Positions 35,742 to 46,909 of a stretch of 64,000 bases of DNA are shown here, piece after piece. The position numbers and the translations under genes are program-made. Position 1 is the first letter of the stretch, and each line of letters opens with the position of its first letter. The stretch comes from Micropterix aruncella (taxonomy: Eukaryota; Arthropoda; Insecta; Lepidoptera; Micropterigidae), in contig OX155980.1 in assembly GCA_944548615.1 (NCBI GenBank), positions 63,299,582-63,363,581 on the forward strand, in the 5' to 3' direction. Below the pieces are notes generated by a model. The model was given only the letters and a program-made list of their open reading frames with translations, searched no databases and was not told where the DNA came from.

Positions 35742-36532
35742 TTAATTACTCGTAAAGTCTTTATAAAAATCAATATGACTTGTACTGTGTTTATGATAAT
35801 TTGTGTAAACTGGAATAGTACCATCAACAATAAAATCCATAATTTTTTCACCAATTCCATTTTCTCTATCAATCTCAATTTCATTTTCATGATTGTTATG
35901 GTTATCTTCGGTAGGATCTTCATTATAATTGTCACGCAATAGTTGAATATTGGCATCAACATGGGCTTTATTTTGGGTAGCGTCTTGTATTGTCTCCAAT
36001 AAATCTGATACTTCATAAAAAGGTGTGAAATGTTGGTCACGAAGATGAAGATGAATCCAGTTTTGTGTATCATTCGCTTTAAAATGACAAAAGATAGTGT
36101 CTTGATTCGTTGTAGTTATGTTGTAAAAACAATAATGTACACAAACATTTTGATTGTACATTTTTGAAAATAAGTACAAACAATCCAAATATCCGTAATC
36201 ATTAGTGCTTGATAGAATGTTATATGCTTCTTGCGGATTGTGGCAGGAGTTTAAATAGGGTGAATCGCGTAACTGATTTCTCAAGTCACAAGTCTCAATT
36301 TGAAGTTGCAAAACACTTATGAGCGAGTGGAATAGACAATTACCATCGCCAGGAATTCCTGTGTTCCTGTATAGAATAACTTCGGGAGTAATGCATTCAT
36401 TACGCTGTTCATAAATTTGAAGTTGTTGGCTGTGAAATTGATTTTCTTGTAGCGTTACATTTTCTATATTTTCAACAGCTCTACATTGCACGACATTCTC
36501 TTCATTACTGTCCAATTTTTGTCTTTTCCTGT
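35742..36532 (-). CDS. OTU-type cysteine protease domain, single exon
   Basis: A minus-strand frame of about 260 codons follows a plausible acceptor (CTTCTTTTACACAG|GAAAAG near 36533). The motif IPGDGNCLFHSLISVLQ carries the OTU catalytic Asp and Cys; LDCLYLFSKMYNQNVCVHY fits the central strand region and WIHLHLRDQHFTPFYEV provides the late His. The C-terminus is Asn/Glu-rich and ends at a TAA. OTU proteases remove ubiquitin. The N-terminal residues before KRQKLD derive from the neighbouring satellite, so the upstream ATG is unlikely to be genuine. OTU domains of this kind also occur in some Helitrons and other large transposons, so host gene or transposon cargo are both possible. Confidence 0.6.
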
Positions 36533-36544
36533 GTAAAAGAAGTA

Positions 36545-37175
36545 GAATGTCAAGTTTAAAATTCAAAGCACAATATAAAATTTCGAAATTTTAATTCGAA
36601 TTCCGATATTATCGAAATTTAATCGAAATTCCGAATTTCAAATGTCAAAATGTCAAGTTCGAAATTTGAAGTAGAATGAATATTAAGTTCGAAATTTGAA
36701 GTAGAATGTCAAGTTCGAAATTCGAAGTAAAATGTCAAGTTCGAAATTCGACGTAGAATTGCAAGTTCGAAATTCGAAGTAAAATATCAAGTTCGAAATT
36801 CGAAGTAAAATGTCAAGTTCGAAATTCGACGTAGAATTGCAAGTTCGAAATTCGAAGTAAAATATCAAGTTCGAAATTCGAAGTAAAATGTCATGTTCGA
36901 AATTCGACGTAGAATTTCAAGTTCGAAATTCGAAGTAGAATGTCAAGTTCGAAATTCGAAGTAAATATCAAGTTCGAAATTCGAAGTAAAATGTCAAGTT
37001 CAAAATTCGACGTAGAATTTCAAGTTCGAAATTCGAAGTAGAATATCAAGTTCGAAATTCGAAGTAGAATGTCAAGTTCAAAATTCGAAGCACAATTTCA
37101 AGTTTGAAATTCGAAGTACAATTTCAAGTTCGAAATTCGAAATAGCATTCCAAGTTCGAAATTAGAAGTAGTAGA
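36545..37175. repeat. 26-bp satellite with higher-order structure
   Basis: About 20 copies of a unit like GTAGAATGTCAAGTTCGAAA + TTCGAA. Within 36729-36884 three slightly different units repeat as a block of 78 bp. The array abuts the acceptor of the OTU exon. There are no unique spacers, so it is not CRISPR. Confidence 0.9.
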
Positions 37176-37340
37176 AATTAGAAAAGAAAAAAAGGTTTAA
37201 AAACTGACAAATTTAAAAAAAAGACTGTCTACCTACAGCGTTAGAGTCAGTCAGTGAGTCAGATATGCGCCTAACTATGTTATATAAGTAGAATTATTAT
37301 GATTACTACTAGATTTTTGGCTAAAAACCACAAAATGATC

Positions 37341-37371
<31 letters not shown>

Positions 37372-37483
37372 TTTTTGTTTATTCAATTATTACTAATCAA
37401 CATAACAGTAAAACCAATGCATTGAAAAGTAAAATTAATAAAGATATTACCATAACTATACAAATAGAATGATACGTATAATA

Positions 37484-38067
37484 CTAGCTATCATGTAAAA
37501 ATAAATAATTAATAGCTTGCAATTTAAACAAGTGAGGGTTGGCGGTAAAAATATCGAAATCTGGTGCCATCGAGTGAATTTCATTTAAGCGCCGCAAAGC
37601 ACGCGCCAACAAGTTCCACCTCGTAAGGTTAGTGCGCGAGAACGGCTCCGCGAAAAGATGGTGCGATCGAGTACGGAGATAATTATTTGGTATGAATAGA
37701 TCCACCTTTGCTAGTAAGCTAGGGTTATCAGTTTTACCACGAATTAGATTGAAAACATAGGACATGGTCAGCATTTCTCTTCTGAGACAGAGAGAATTAT
37801 AGCCAACCATGCCTGTGATAAATGCAGTCGGATACAAAAATGGATAATATCCGTACTGCTTGAAGTACAGAAATCTCAAAAAACACTTCTGTACCTTTTC
37901 CAGCATGAGGGTATAAGTATCTTCATGTGGATTCCAAATAGGTGCATTCGTTTCCATGCGACTTCTAACAATCGAGTTGTACAACGTGCGCATAACCCGA
38001 ATATTATTGAAGTGTTTGGATTGCCGTATTACAAACCCTAGAAGCTTGAAAGAAGTTGTAGATAGTT
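37484..38067 (-). pseudogene. C-terminal part of Jockey-like ORF2
   Basis: Minus strand SFKLLGFVIRQSKHF, MRTLYNSIVRSRMETNAPIW, VQKCFLRFLYFKQYGYYPFL and RWNLLARALRRLNEIHS are the regions downstream of the reverse transcriptase core. The stop at 37484 appears to be the true end of ORF2. Confidence 0.8.
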
Positions 38068-39943
38068 ATATTTATTTGATATTTTGATTACTTTTTATTT
38101 TTATGTAACTTTAAGCAACATAATAATATTTTAAATTCTAATAATCGATGTCTAGATCTGGTGCTCTCGAATTTCCAACCTGATACCGTTACGGTATCCG
38201 AAGCCTCGATAGAGTTGGTGCGAGCTGACGGCTATCATCCGCCGATTGATGTGAGCATTGTACTGCGCCCAGCGCGTACGCATATTCAGCCGAGCGACAA
38301 TCAAAAGTATAGCCCTACTAGTGGTAATTGTCTATTCCGGAATGAATGGAACTTTAAAAATTGTAATTTTACTCAGTTGTACACTTTTTTTGAAAATTTT
38401 GATTGGAAATTACTATACGATTTAAGTAACGCTAACGATTGCGTTGATTATCTCTATAGTGTCATCTACAATTGTTTCGATAGCTGCATTCCAAGCAAAA
38501 AACGGACTGCATTGACCAATAGGTATATTTATCCTAAATGGTTTAATGGCGACATTATCCGTGATATTCAATCGAAGTCGTATCATCACAAGTGCTGGAA
38601 GCGGACCGGTTCTCAGTTTCACAGGGAGCTTTTCGAAACTTTACGGTGTAGAGTTAAGCATAAAATAAAAGACTCTTTCAATTTGTATATGCACAATATT
38701 GAGACGTCTATCCGAGAAGATAGTTCACGCTTTTGGGAATATGTTCGTAGTCAGCGAACTGCTGGTGGGGTACCCCTGAATGTGGTCTATAATGAGGCTA
38801 CATATTCGGGTGCTGCAGCCGCTGATGTTTTTGCGAATTACTTCTCATCAGTGTTTCTACCGAACATACCGGCCTTAGACGCTGTCGCCGCTGAAGCGAC
38901 TATTATGTCGAGTGACGCAAATTCTTCATGCGTCAACGTCCACAGTATCACTAAAGATGATATTCGGTTTGCAATACGCAAGCTGAAATCAGTCCGCAGT
39001 ATTGGACCTGATGGAGTTCCTCCTTATGTTATTAAAGCATATTGTGAGTCTTTTATACAACCCCTGATGTATATATTTAACAGATCGTTGGAATCTGCAG
39101 TATACCCCTATAAGTGGAAGATATCTAGAGTAGCTCCAATACCAAAAAGTGGCGATAAGGTGCAGGTTGATAATTACAGGCCGATTGAAGTGTTATCAGC
39201 CTTTCCTAAGCTTTTCGAGACGATTCTTCACCGAGAAATTTATACCCAACTATGCGGTACACTATCGGATGCCCAACACGGGTTCCGTCCTAATCGTTCC
39301 ACAACTACCAACCTATCCGTTTTTACAGATTATGTTACTGATGAGTTGGATAGCACCTCAAGGGGACAAGTGGATGTCGTGTATTTGGATTTCAAGAAGG
39401 CCTTTGACAGAGTCGACAACGATGCGTTACTCCGAGAACTGGCTGCTGCTGGATTCTCGAGTAAACTGTTGAAACTTTTCGCAGATTGCTTGGGGGGCCG
39501 CCAGCAATTCGTTAAATTTGGCAATTTTGAATCCAAACTATACAACACTCAATCGGGGGTTAGCCAAGGATCAAACTTAGGGCCTTTGTTATTCAACTTA
39601 TTTGTTAATAATCTGAGTAAAGTAGTCACATCTGCACGTTGTCTAATGTTTGCTGATGACGTCAAATTGTTTTTATCAACTGGAAGTGCTGAGGCCTGCG
39701 AGCTCTTCCAGCGTGATATTGATGCAGTTTATGCATGGAGCCAAGCTCGTAACCTTCACTTCAATATTAACAAATGTGCAGTGATGACATACACAAGGTC
39801 GCCTGATCATCTGATGTATGATTACTCCATCGCTGGATGTGTGCTTCCCAGAGTTACTGAAGTCAAGGACTTGGGAGTTTTTTTCGACCCCAAGTTAAAC
39901 TTCAAGGAACATATTAGACAACTATCTACAACTTATTGCCACA
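38068..39943 (+). pseudogene. Endonuclease end and reverse transcriptase of Jockey-like ORF2
   Basis: It begins in the endonuclease C-terminus (NFKQHNNILNSNNRCLDLVL, GYHPPIDVSI), with one stop near 38080. The reverse transcriptase is intact: SIGPDGVPPYVIKAY, YRPIEVLSAFPKLFE, QHGFRPNRSTTTN, VVYLDFKKAFDRVD, MFADDVKLFLS, VKDLGVFFDPKLNFKEHI. It ends abruptly at 39943. An uninterrupted 595-codon frame implies a young insertion. Confidence 0.85.
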
Positions 39944-39959
39944 AATAGGTGCAACCCCC

Positions 39960-40475
39960 TCCAACCAAAGTATAATTTACGTCATACTACGAAAATCACG
40001 AATGAAATTTTGTCGCTTTATGAATGAATTTAGCAAATCGACGGTTCAACTTATACTTATGGGTAGGTACTTTTACCCGCAGGTTTTATATTGAAATCGA
40101 CCCTAAATCGATTTTCAAAATCAATATTTAAGTTTGATCTAACAGTAATCACGTCAGTTTATGAAATAAATTACGTATTTTATTTCATAACTGTTAATTA
40201 GTTAACTTGTTGCACGAAGCCTATTCGTCTAGTCACCCCAATGTGACGTCAGGCAAGGAACGTCAGAGCAGAGAAATGGTTATAATATACACGTAATAAT
40301 ACAGGTTACTTACCTTAATAATCTATTTTTCTCCAGTATACGGCGTTTATGTTGTAAAAATTTTGATTTCCTGGCCATTTTGATTTTTTAATAACGTAAT
40401 TTATTTCGTCTTCTTTCGGAACACAATGTCAGAATCCTACCGTAACAGTGGCCGCGGTCATACTGTATTAATTCA
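39960..40475. other. Unassigned region
   Basis: Nothing recognised between the Jockey copy and the truncated MITE-A. Confidence 0.4.
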
Positions 40476-40478
40476 ATT

Positions 40479-41159
40479 TATTTCTGATATCAGATAACTG
40501 CGCTCTATCGGTAAACGTTGAAATTATTCCGAATCATATGGGGCTGCTGAATCAAATGATTTGGAATAATTCCGATAGAGCGCCGCGCACGAATGTTATT
40601 CAATAAAGCAACAAAACCGGATATTATTCTTTTATTCTTTGACTATTCGAAAAAAAATCGTAGATAAAAAGATAGATAATTAAATTATCTTTAAAATGGT
40701 GCAGGTTTCATAATAATACGCCAGATAGTATTTGCGTAATAGTCGTTTTTGTGTTCGGTTAGACCTAATTTCACAAATTAATTACACTATGTAATATAAA
40801 CAAAATATAAAATATTCAAGGCTAAGAATATTAGGAAAATGTATATTTTTTTCGAATCGTAAGCAGTACTCGTTTAGACGTAATTATCAGTTTAAAATCA
40901 TTAATTTTCGTTAAGAAATTTCTTCATTCGGTCGCCGCGCTGGGCTAGGCCCGCGATAAAAGCTATGCAATAGCTTAAAAAAAACAAAAATAAAATACGT
41001 GTGGCACTCGGGGACTGCCACGGTAAAGCTATTGCATAGCATTTTTAACAACTTATGCAATTATATTTATTTATTTATTTTATTTTTTCTGATATCAGAT
41101 AACTGCGCTCTATCGGAAAACGTTGAAATTATTCCGAATCATTTGCGGCTGCGGAAGCA
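40479..41159 (+). mobile_element. MITE-A copies 8 (5' truncated) and 9 (3' truncated), tandem
   Basis: Copy 8 (40479-40976) lacks the first 90-100 bp. After 20 bp of A-rich DNA, copy 9 (40997-41159) has the 5' end but stops inside the central palindrome where a Jockey fragment begins. It is a second example of head-to-tail adjacency. Confidence 0.85.
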
Positions 41160-41770
41160 TTTGCGCTTTGCAATTCGAATGTTCGAGGAGCTCTAATGGC
41201 TCGAGGTGGGACGAAAAATGACAAGTTTTTTACGAGGTATGGGCTGTCGATACTATTATTCAGGATTTTATAGAGAAAAGCCATATCCGCAACCGTACGC
41301 CTGTCCTCGAGCGAGTGAAGATGGAAGTGTCTCAGTCTGCTATCATATGAGTGTCCTCATCCTTAGGTATGAGTGTCATCATCCTAGGTATTGCCGAAAG
41401 TTAAGATGCCTCAAGAATCTCTTCTGGACTCCCTCAATTCTCATTTTATAGAGGCTGTATTGCGGGTTCCAGATAGATGACGCAAATTCTAAAGCACTAC
41501 GGATATAAGCAAAATATAGCGAAGGAATAGGTTTAGAATTTGTAAACGGCTTAGAAATTCTAGTGATAAAGCCCGAAGTTTTCATTGCTTTACCAACCTT
41601 ACTCTCGATGTGTTGGTTGAATCTAATATTACACCCTCTAATCTTAGTTTACCATCTAATATTACACCAAGATCCTGTATACAATTTTCGGTTGGAATGC
41701 TTTCCCGTTTGTATTATAAATACATTGGACCGGTACTCTCTTAAGACTAAATGTAACACAATTACATTTT
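41160..41770 (-). pseudogene. Non-LTR retrotransposon ORF2 C-terminal fragment
   Basis: Minus strand, across frameshifts: GFITRISKPFTNSKPIPSLY, YIRSALEFASSIWNPQY, EGVQKRFLRHLNFRQYLG, then RLRHFHLHS, VADMAFLYKILN-type and PRTFELQSAN-type pieces. It belongs to the same domain as 37484-38067 but a different family. 5' truncated. Confidence 0.65.
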
Positions 41771-41779
41771 AATGCGTTT

Positions 41780-42250
41780 AGGATAGTTTATTTAGATTTG
41801 AGAGACAATAGAGAGCATTTAGAGACATGCGGAAGTACATATATATATAGAATCGTTCTTCATCATATTCCAATTTTTGCATTATTGTATGGTATTCTCC
41901 AACCTGTTCTGTTTTTCTATTTGTGTGGCCTTATTCATATAATAATAACAAACTGATTAAATTGTTGTCAAACTCAATCTCAGAATCAGAAAACATATTG
42001 TACAGAGGTTGTACAGTGTACACAATACTAGTGCACTTTCTAAGAAGTGACAACTGCTTCTGATGCCCTGTACTATACGTTGCATATATGTATATAGGTA
42101 CGTGGGGCAAGTGAGCACACCAAAGTGGGACCGTTTTATCGTATACGAAACGTACGTGGGCTCAGTATGTCCTTACCTTAAACAAGGCGTGGGAATAAGA
42201 GGGTTTGGCAAAGGGGATGTTGTTGTTGGTTTTTGTAGTTGGTGCCAGCG
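41780..42250. other. Unassigned region
   Basis: No feature recognised. Confidence 0.35.
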
Positions 42251-42258
42251 GCACCGTC

Positions 42259-42340
42259 CCAAGGAGGAGTGAAGTGAGCGACGCACGGCGCGAGCGAGTG
42301 ATATGCCACAGGAGGTGCGTCGCTCACTTTACCTCCTTGG
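42259..42340. repeat. Near-perfect inverted repeat, about 26-bp arms
   Basis: CCAAGGAGG...GTGAGCGACGCAC (42259-42286) pairs with GTGCGTCGCTCAC...CCTCCTTGG (42315-42340) over a 28-nt GC-rich loop. It may be a tiny foldback element or a structured RNA. Confidence 0.75.
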
Positions 42341-42374
42341 CTTACTGAGCCCAGCCCTTATAGCATAAGAAAAG

Positions 42375-42572
42375 GTGGCAGTAAAATCCCTATTAAAAAT
42401 GATATTTATTTTAGGTATTTTAATATACAACATCTGCATAAAATCGAGCACCAATTCCTTTGCAATAACCCCAACGAGCACTTATTCCATTTTTCCTCCT
42501 GATTCTGGGAGCGCTTCTAAAAATCGTCTTAAGTTAAGTTCAGAAAAACCTTCTACGTATGCTGCTGGATAG
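42375..42572 (+). other. Small open frame with hydrophobic leader
   Basis: The frame gives MIFILGILIYNICIKSS then a Ser/Pro/Thr-rich tail ending STYAAG and a stop next to the SINE. The leader resembles a signal peptide, but 56 codons in AT-rich DNA can arise by chance. Confidence 0.15.
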
Positions 42573-42672
42573 ACTCAATCGATTCGAAGCGGTGACCCGG
42601 CCGGAAATGGAACCCGGAACGTTACAATGTAAGATCAGGCAACCTAACCACTATGCCACAGACAGCTTGGGG
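42565..42672 (-). mobile_element. tRNA-derived SINE head, copy 3
   Basis: Minus strand GGCATAGTGGTTAGGTTGCC, CTGATCTTACATTGTAACG and GGGTTCCATTTCCGGCCGGG form A- and B-box-like promoter elements matching the other SINE copies. The body does not match them. Confidence 0.65.
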
Positions 42673-42679
42673 AATAGCC

Positions 42680-45250
42680 AGAGGTCCAAGCCAGCTGGAG
42701 CAAGTTTATGGCTGTAGGGGGATGCTACATCGTTGGAATGCCCCGTAACTGCAAAAACTTGAGCACTTGTTTAAGGCGGTACCTGTGACCTCTCGTCGTT
42801 TTCTATTCTCCATTTCATCCATTCCATGGATTCTCGCTCCGCTTCGAAATTCTCAGTTGGAAAACATTCGTTCCCGTACAAAGTAAACGATTTCCGATGG
42901 TTTCTAGCCTAAATAGCTAAAATTTACTATTCTTTCCGGTAAAGGTTGGTCCTCAAAGGTAATAACCACTGTCCTGAATGGTTTACAAATGGTATTACCC
43001 TACGGGTTGGATGAGCGGAAGTTTAAACGCCGGATGCTTTTCGCTGCGCAAGGATTGGCAGCATTTAAAGAGCTTTGATGATTTCCTGATCGCCGAGATC
43101 ATTCATTGTCGATCCAAGGCTTTCAATTGTGTTAGAAGCACTGTAGTGAAGATAGGATGTATGTAATACTTTTTCAATTTTAGGAAATCGGCGGTCGCTA
43201 AAATATTGGCTTAGTACCGACTTCAAAGAAACTTCAATCCGGTTTCGACCTGTTTAAAATAAAATTAAATCATCTAGCACTTTATTTATCCACTGAGAGG
43301 AAGGTTTTCTTAAGCTGGGATGATCGCTCCCACCCGGGTGACCTAGTTTATATTGGATAAATACTAGGAACCCTGGGAACCCTCTCCGCACAAGTTAGGA
43401 GCTGTGTTTGGATTGAGGTTACATTCTTGTCTGCTTACGGAAACCGCCACAATTTTCTCCCCCACAGCAGCCCGCGAATCCATTTCCTCCTCGGAAATAG
43501 CACCCGTGACTGTCGGGGCCAACGGATGTGCTCTTATTGCTAATTCCATGCCGATTCGAACACGGTTGCTTTATCGAAAGCGTAATAACAAAAGAAGCAC
43601 ACCACCCTACCAAAGGTCGGGTTGTGCAATAAGTAATTAAGCAAAGCAAGCAAACAGCAACTTCTCACATAGTACGAAGCGAGATCGCTATCCATATGCG
43701 GGAAAACAAGACGACGCAAGCACTGGACGTAACTAGGAGAAAACCGCAAATGGACATGAGTGCGCAACACACGTGATAGTTTGTTCCTCAAGGGATCAAA
43801 TGAAGGTCGAGCTTGCTTTTTTATTATGTTTTTATTATAAACAATGTGATCGTGCCAGACGAGTGTCTATAAAAGTTGAAAAAATATAAATTATAACAAA
43901 GTTGTATGAAATTTTGCCATTTTTTAACTTTACCATTAACACTTTTTCGCTACGATGCGTAGTTTTCGAGAAAAAGCGAAAAACAAATAAAATGAACGTT
44001 TTTGAATTACTCTTTAATTAGCTCGGCGGCATTCTACTGTCCGCTCTACACCATGGCCAATATATGGGCCATTGCCTATGTCTCTCGCTCTTCCCACATA
44101 TTTTACATACGTCACAGTGTAGGCCGTGCTGACGCCTGCGCTCGTTTTTGAAGATCGTTTTCTACTATATCTCTTGACCGAATTATTAAGTTTTGACAAT
44201 TATTAGACGCAAAATTTCTTGGCCTTTAATTTGCTTTTGCGTTACTTTTGGCTAGGGTGTATTGTATAGAAGGTATGAGCGAGAAAGCAAAAAAGTCTCA
44301 ATATTTTGAGGCTTTGTAGCTTCTAAAACTTGTCCCGAGATATCTCGTGTTATGTACCATTTTTGATATTTACTTAGTTGCATCCATATACAGAATATAT
44401 ATTTAAAAATCTTCTACATCACCTTTTGCAACATAGAATTACTCTACTGACTGGGGTAAGTGGTGACGACTCACTGACCTTACAGCCGAATTTATAGTCG
44501 AGTATCGGTCGTTACTTGAGTACTGGCCTATACTTCAGTCATACCTGAGTTAGCGATGTGGCCCAACATTGTCCAACGCGCAGAGTAGACAATAGCCATA
44601 TCGGTATAACCCCCTCCCCCCCACCTCCCCACCCCCCTAGCACTCATACCAAGCTATTTTCCTGTACCTACCTATCTAAAAAGGCATGGTAAATACTCTT
44701 AACAACTACAACCAAGCAACCGTTCTACTCGCTTTAGTAATCCGCAATCGAAGAATATGTTGTTTTGAATTTGCCTCCCGAACAAAACCTTCGTTCCGTT
44801 AGCGCAGCATACAGCGTATAACAATACGCGGTACAAGATGACAGCTTCCTCGAAACTAAACAAAATCGCGCTTTTGTTGTAACAATAATATTGTCTAGAG
44901 TATCATACGAAATTCAGTAACAATTTAAAATGTTTCTAAATAATAATTATTCACTTATATTTTAAAAAAATAATTTGTTGGTCTCATGGTTGGAGAATTC
45001 AGCGTTGCCAGATGTCTGCAATCTTGCTACCCAGCAAGAATCATAATAGGAAAATACCATTTAGTGCAAGAACTTTGGTTGAAAATACTACAAATATACT
45101 ATACTATTTTCTCAATTTATTTAAATTGGCGAATTCTTAGCATTAGAACATTAACCGTGCTACCTTTGGGTTATTATTCAAAAAGTAGGTAAAAAATCAT
45201 CGTTTTATTATATAGATTTCTTAATACTTGTTTACAATATTCCAGACATA
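42680..45250. other. Unassigned region
   Basis: Contains GC-richer DNA at 43400-43800 with open frames on both strands (none with convincing signatures), TTTTCGAGAAAAAGCG-type repeat DNA near 43960, and a C-rich tract at 44610-44640. Confidence 0.3.
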
Positions 45251-45255
45251 TTTTT

Positions 45256-46557
45256 AAGCTATTGCATAGCTTTTATCGCGGTCCTAGGCCAGCGCGGCGA
45301 CCGAATGAAGAAATTTCTTAACGAATATTAATGATTTTAAAACTGATAATTACTTGTAAACGAGTACTGCTTACGATTCGAAAAAAATATATGTTAAACA
45401 AGAACATTTTCCTAATATTCTTAGCTATGAATATTTTAGATTTTGTTTATATTACATAGTGTAATTAATTTGTGAAATTAGGTCTAACCGAACACAAAAA
45501 CGACTACTACGCAAATACTATCTGGCGTATTATTATGAAACCTGCACCATTTAAAATATAATTTAATTATCTATCTTTTAATCTACGATTTTTTTCGAAT
45601 AGTAGTTTTTTCGAATAATATCCGTTTTTTTTGCTTTATCGAATAAAAAAATCGTGTGCGGCGCTCTATCGGAAGACGTTTAAATTATTCCGAATCATTT
45701 GCTTCCGCAGCCGCAAATGATTCGGAATAATTTCAACGTTTTCCGATAGAGTGCAGTTATCTCGGGAGCTAATGGGCCCTTGCTGAGTTGGCCACGAAGA
45801 CCCATTCTGTTTCAGGGTCGGTCACACTCACGGGTCAACACCCATCCGATGGCCTCCACGCATGGGGTGCGAGCCCGGGTAGGACACTGGGTCAACCAGT
45901 CTCCCCTGGGATATCAATCCTCTGGCGCTCCTGGACGGTCTGCGCACCGAGTGGCGCAAACCAATCGATTGTGCTCTCCGACTAACAATCGGGGGAGTCT
46001 GGGAAGTGTATTGTTTCCTATAGAGCGGGGGTAGTTGTCTACCTTACGGCGACTGCTCTTGAAATGACCATTGGCCATCCGATCCCGGTTCAGAGTCGGG
46101 CAAAGGACGCCTTGGTCCGCGACTGATTCGGTATACTCCGCTTCACCGCTTCGTAAGGGAGAGGACCGCGCAAGCGACCTCGAACTCGGAACCAATCGAG
46201 AGACCGGAGAAATCTGGTCACAATTGGTAGTTAGGGCGCGAGTGCCGCCCTCCAGGTAACATACCTGGCTACTCGCGGTAAGGCGTTGGTCTCTAACGGG
46301 TTGTGGCGTAGCTAGACGTCGGATTTGTTATGTCCAAAGTCTTCTACGCTCACTGCACGGTCGATAGAACGATCAATCGTTAAAACGTCCTGCGGTGACG
46401 GGTTCGCCCGTTGTGGTTGACATCTCAATATATAGAGCGCAGTTATCTGACATCAGAAAAAATAAAATAAATAAAATAAATAAATAATTATAATTGCATA
46501 AGTTGTTAAAAATGCTATGCAATAGCTTTACCGCGGAAGTCCCCGGGTGCCGCACGT
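45256..46557 (-). mobile_element. MITE-A copy 10 (inverted), interrupted
   Basis: The left part is 45256-45762 and the right part 46433-46557. TAGAGTGCAGTTATCT (45747-45762) and TAGAGCGCAGTTATCT (46433-46448) are the duplicated target of the element inserted between them. Confidence 0.9.
45763..46432 (+). mobile_element. Structured non-coding element, copy 2, with 16-bp target duplication
   Basis: This 670-bp insertion is bounded by the duplicated MITE-A sequence, which defines both ends exactly. It aligns throughout with 17844-18604. It keeps the hairpin (46233-46238 with 46246-46251), whose loop CGAGT pairs with 46271-46275, a nested CCAGGTAACATACCTGG hairpin, and a terminal ACGGG-TTCG-CCCGT hairpin at 46399-46412. 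A long, variable target duplication suggests target-primed reverse transcription rather than cut-and-paste. There is no A-tail; the 3' end is CATCTCAATA. Confidence 0.7.
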
Positions 46558-46650
46558 ATTTTTTTGTACAAGGGACCAATTTATTACCCTTTTTTGTATT
46601 TAGAATCGTAGCAATAATTAGTTTCGTTTTTTTGTACTCGCGCTTATTCG

Positions 46651-46904
46651 AACGTACATGATAAGGGTTGTTGCATTCGGGCGATAATATAGCGGCCATA
46701 TTACGTACTTTCGTATAGGTAGGGCGGTTTACCACTCAAGCGGTGGGTGTAAATCTTGGCAGTCACCTGTCATTCGAACGTACTTGATAAGGGTTGTTGC
46801 ATTCGGGCGATAATATAGCGGCCACATCACGTACTTTCGTATAGGTAGGGCGGTTAACCACTCAAGCGGTGGGTGTAAATCTTGGCAGTCACCTGTCATT
46901 TCTG
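46651..46904. repeat. Tandem duplication, 127-bp period
   Basis: Two nearly identical units with AACGTAC.TGATAAGGGTTG, CGGGCGATAATATAGCGGCC and CTTGGCAGTCACCTGTCATT. They adjoin MITE-A copy 10. The minus strand frame stays open across both, but no function is suggested. Confidence 0.85.
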
Positions 46905-46909
46905 AGAGT

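Larger units (their letters stand above)
37341..39943 (-). mobile_element. Jockey-like retrotransposon copy with inverted 5' half
   Basis: The 3' part lies on the minus strand (37341-38067) and ends in a (TTTA)n-type tail at 37341-37374. The upstream part lies on the plus strand (about 38068-39943). The 15-nt sequence AACTATCTACAACTT is the last shared point: it is at 39920-39934 in the plus part and, inverted, at 38053-38067 in the minus part. So the two halves are complementary pieces of one element, joined head to head, as expected of twin priming during target-primed reverse transcription. Confidence 0.75.

Noticed and set aside
36645..37175. Regular array that might be CRISPR
   Set aside because: Units follow directly without unique spacers, and the context is eukaryotic; it is a satellite.
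38422..39548. Minus-strand open frames over the Jockey reverse transcriptase
   Set aside because: They are shadows of the plus-strand ORF2.
37328..39945. Target-site duplication CCACAAA around the inverted Jockey copy
   Set aside because: The left CCACAAA is several bases from the tail start, so it is not a clean flanking duplication.
41000..41196. Recurrent small protein starting MWHSGTA in many places
   Set aside because: It tracks exactly with MITE-A copies and decays with them; it is a by-product of the repeat end, not a conserved gene.
43364..43791. Several open frames of 61-83 codons on both strands
   Set aside because: Mutually exclusive frames with random-looking composition; no domain recognised.
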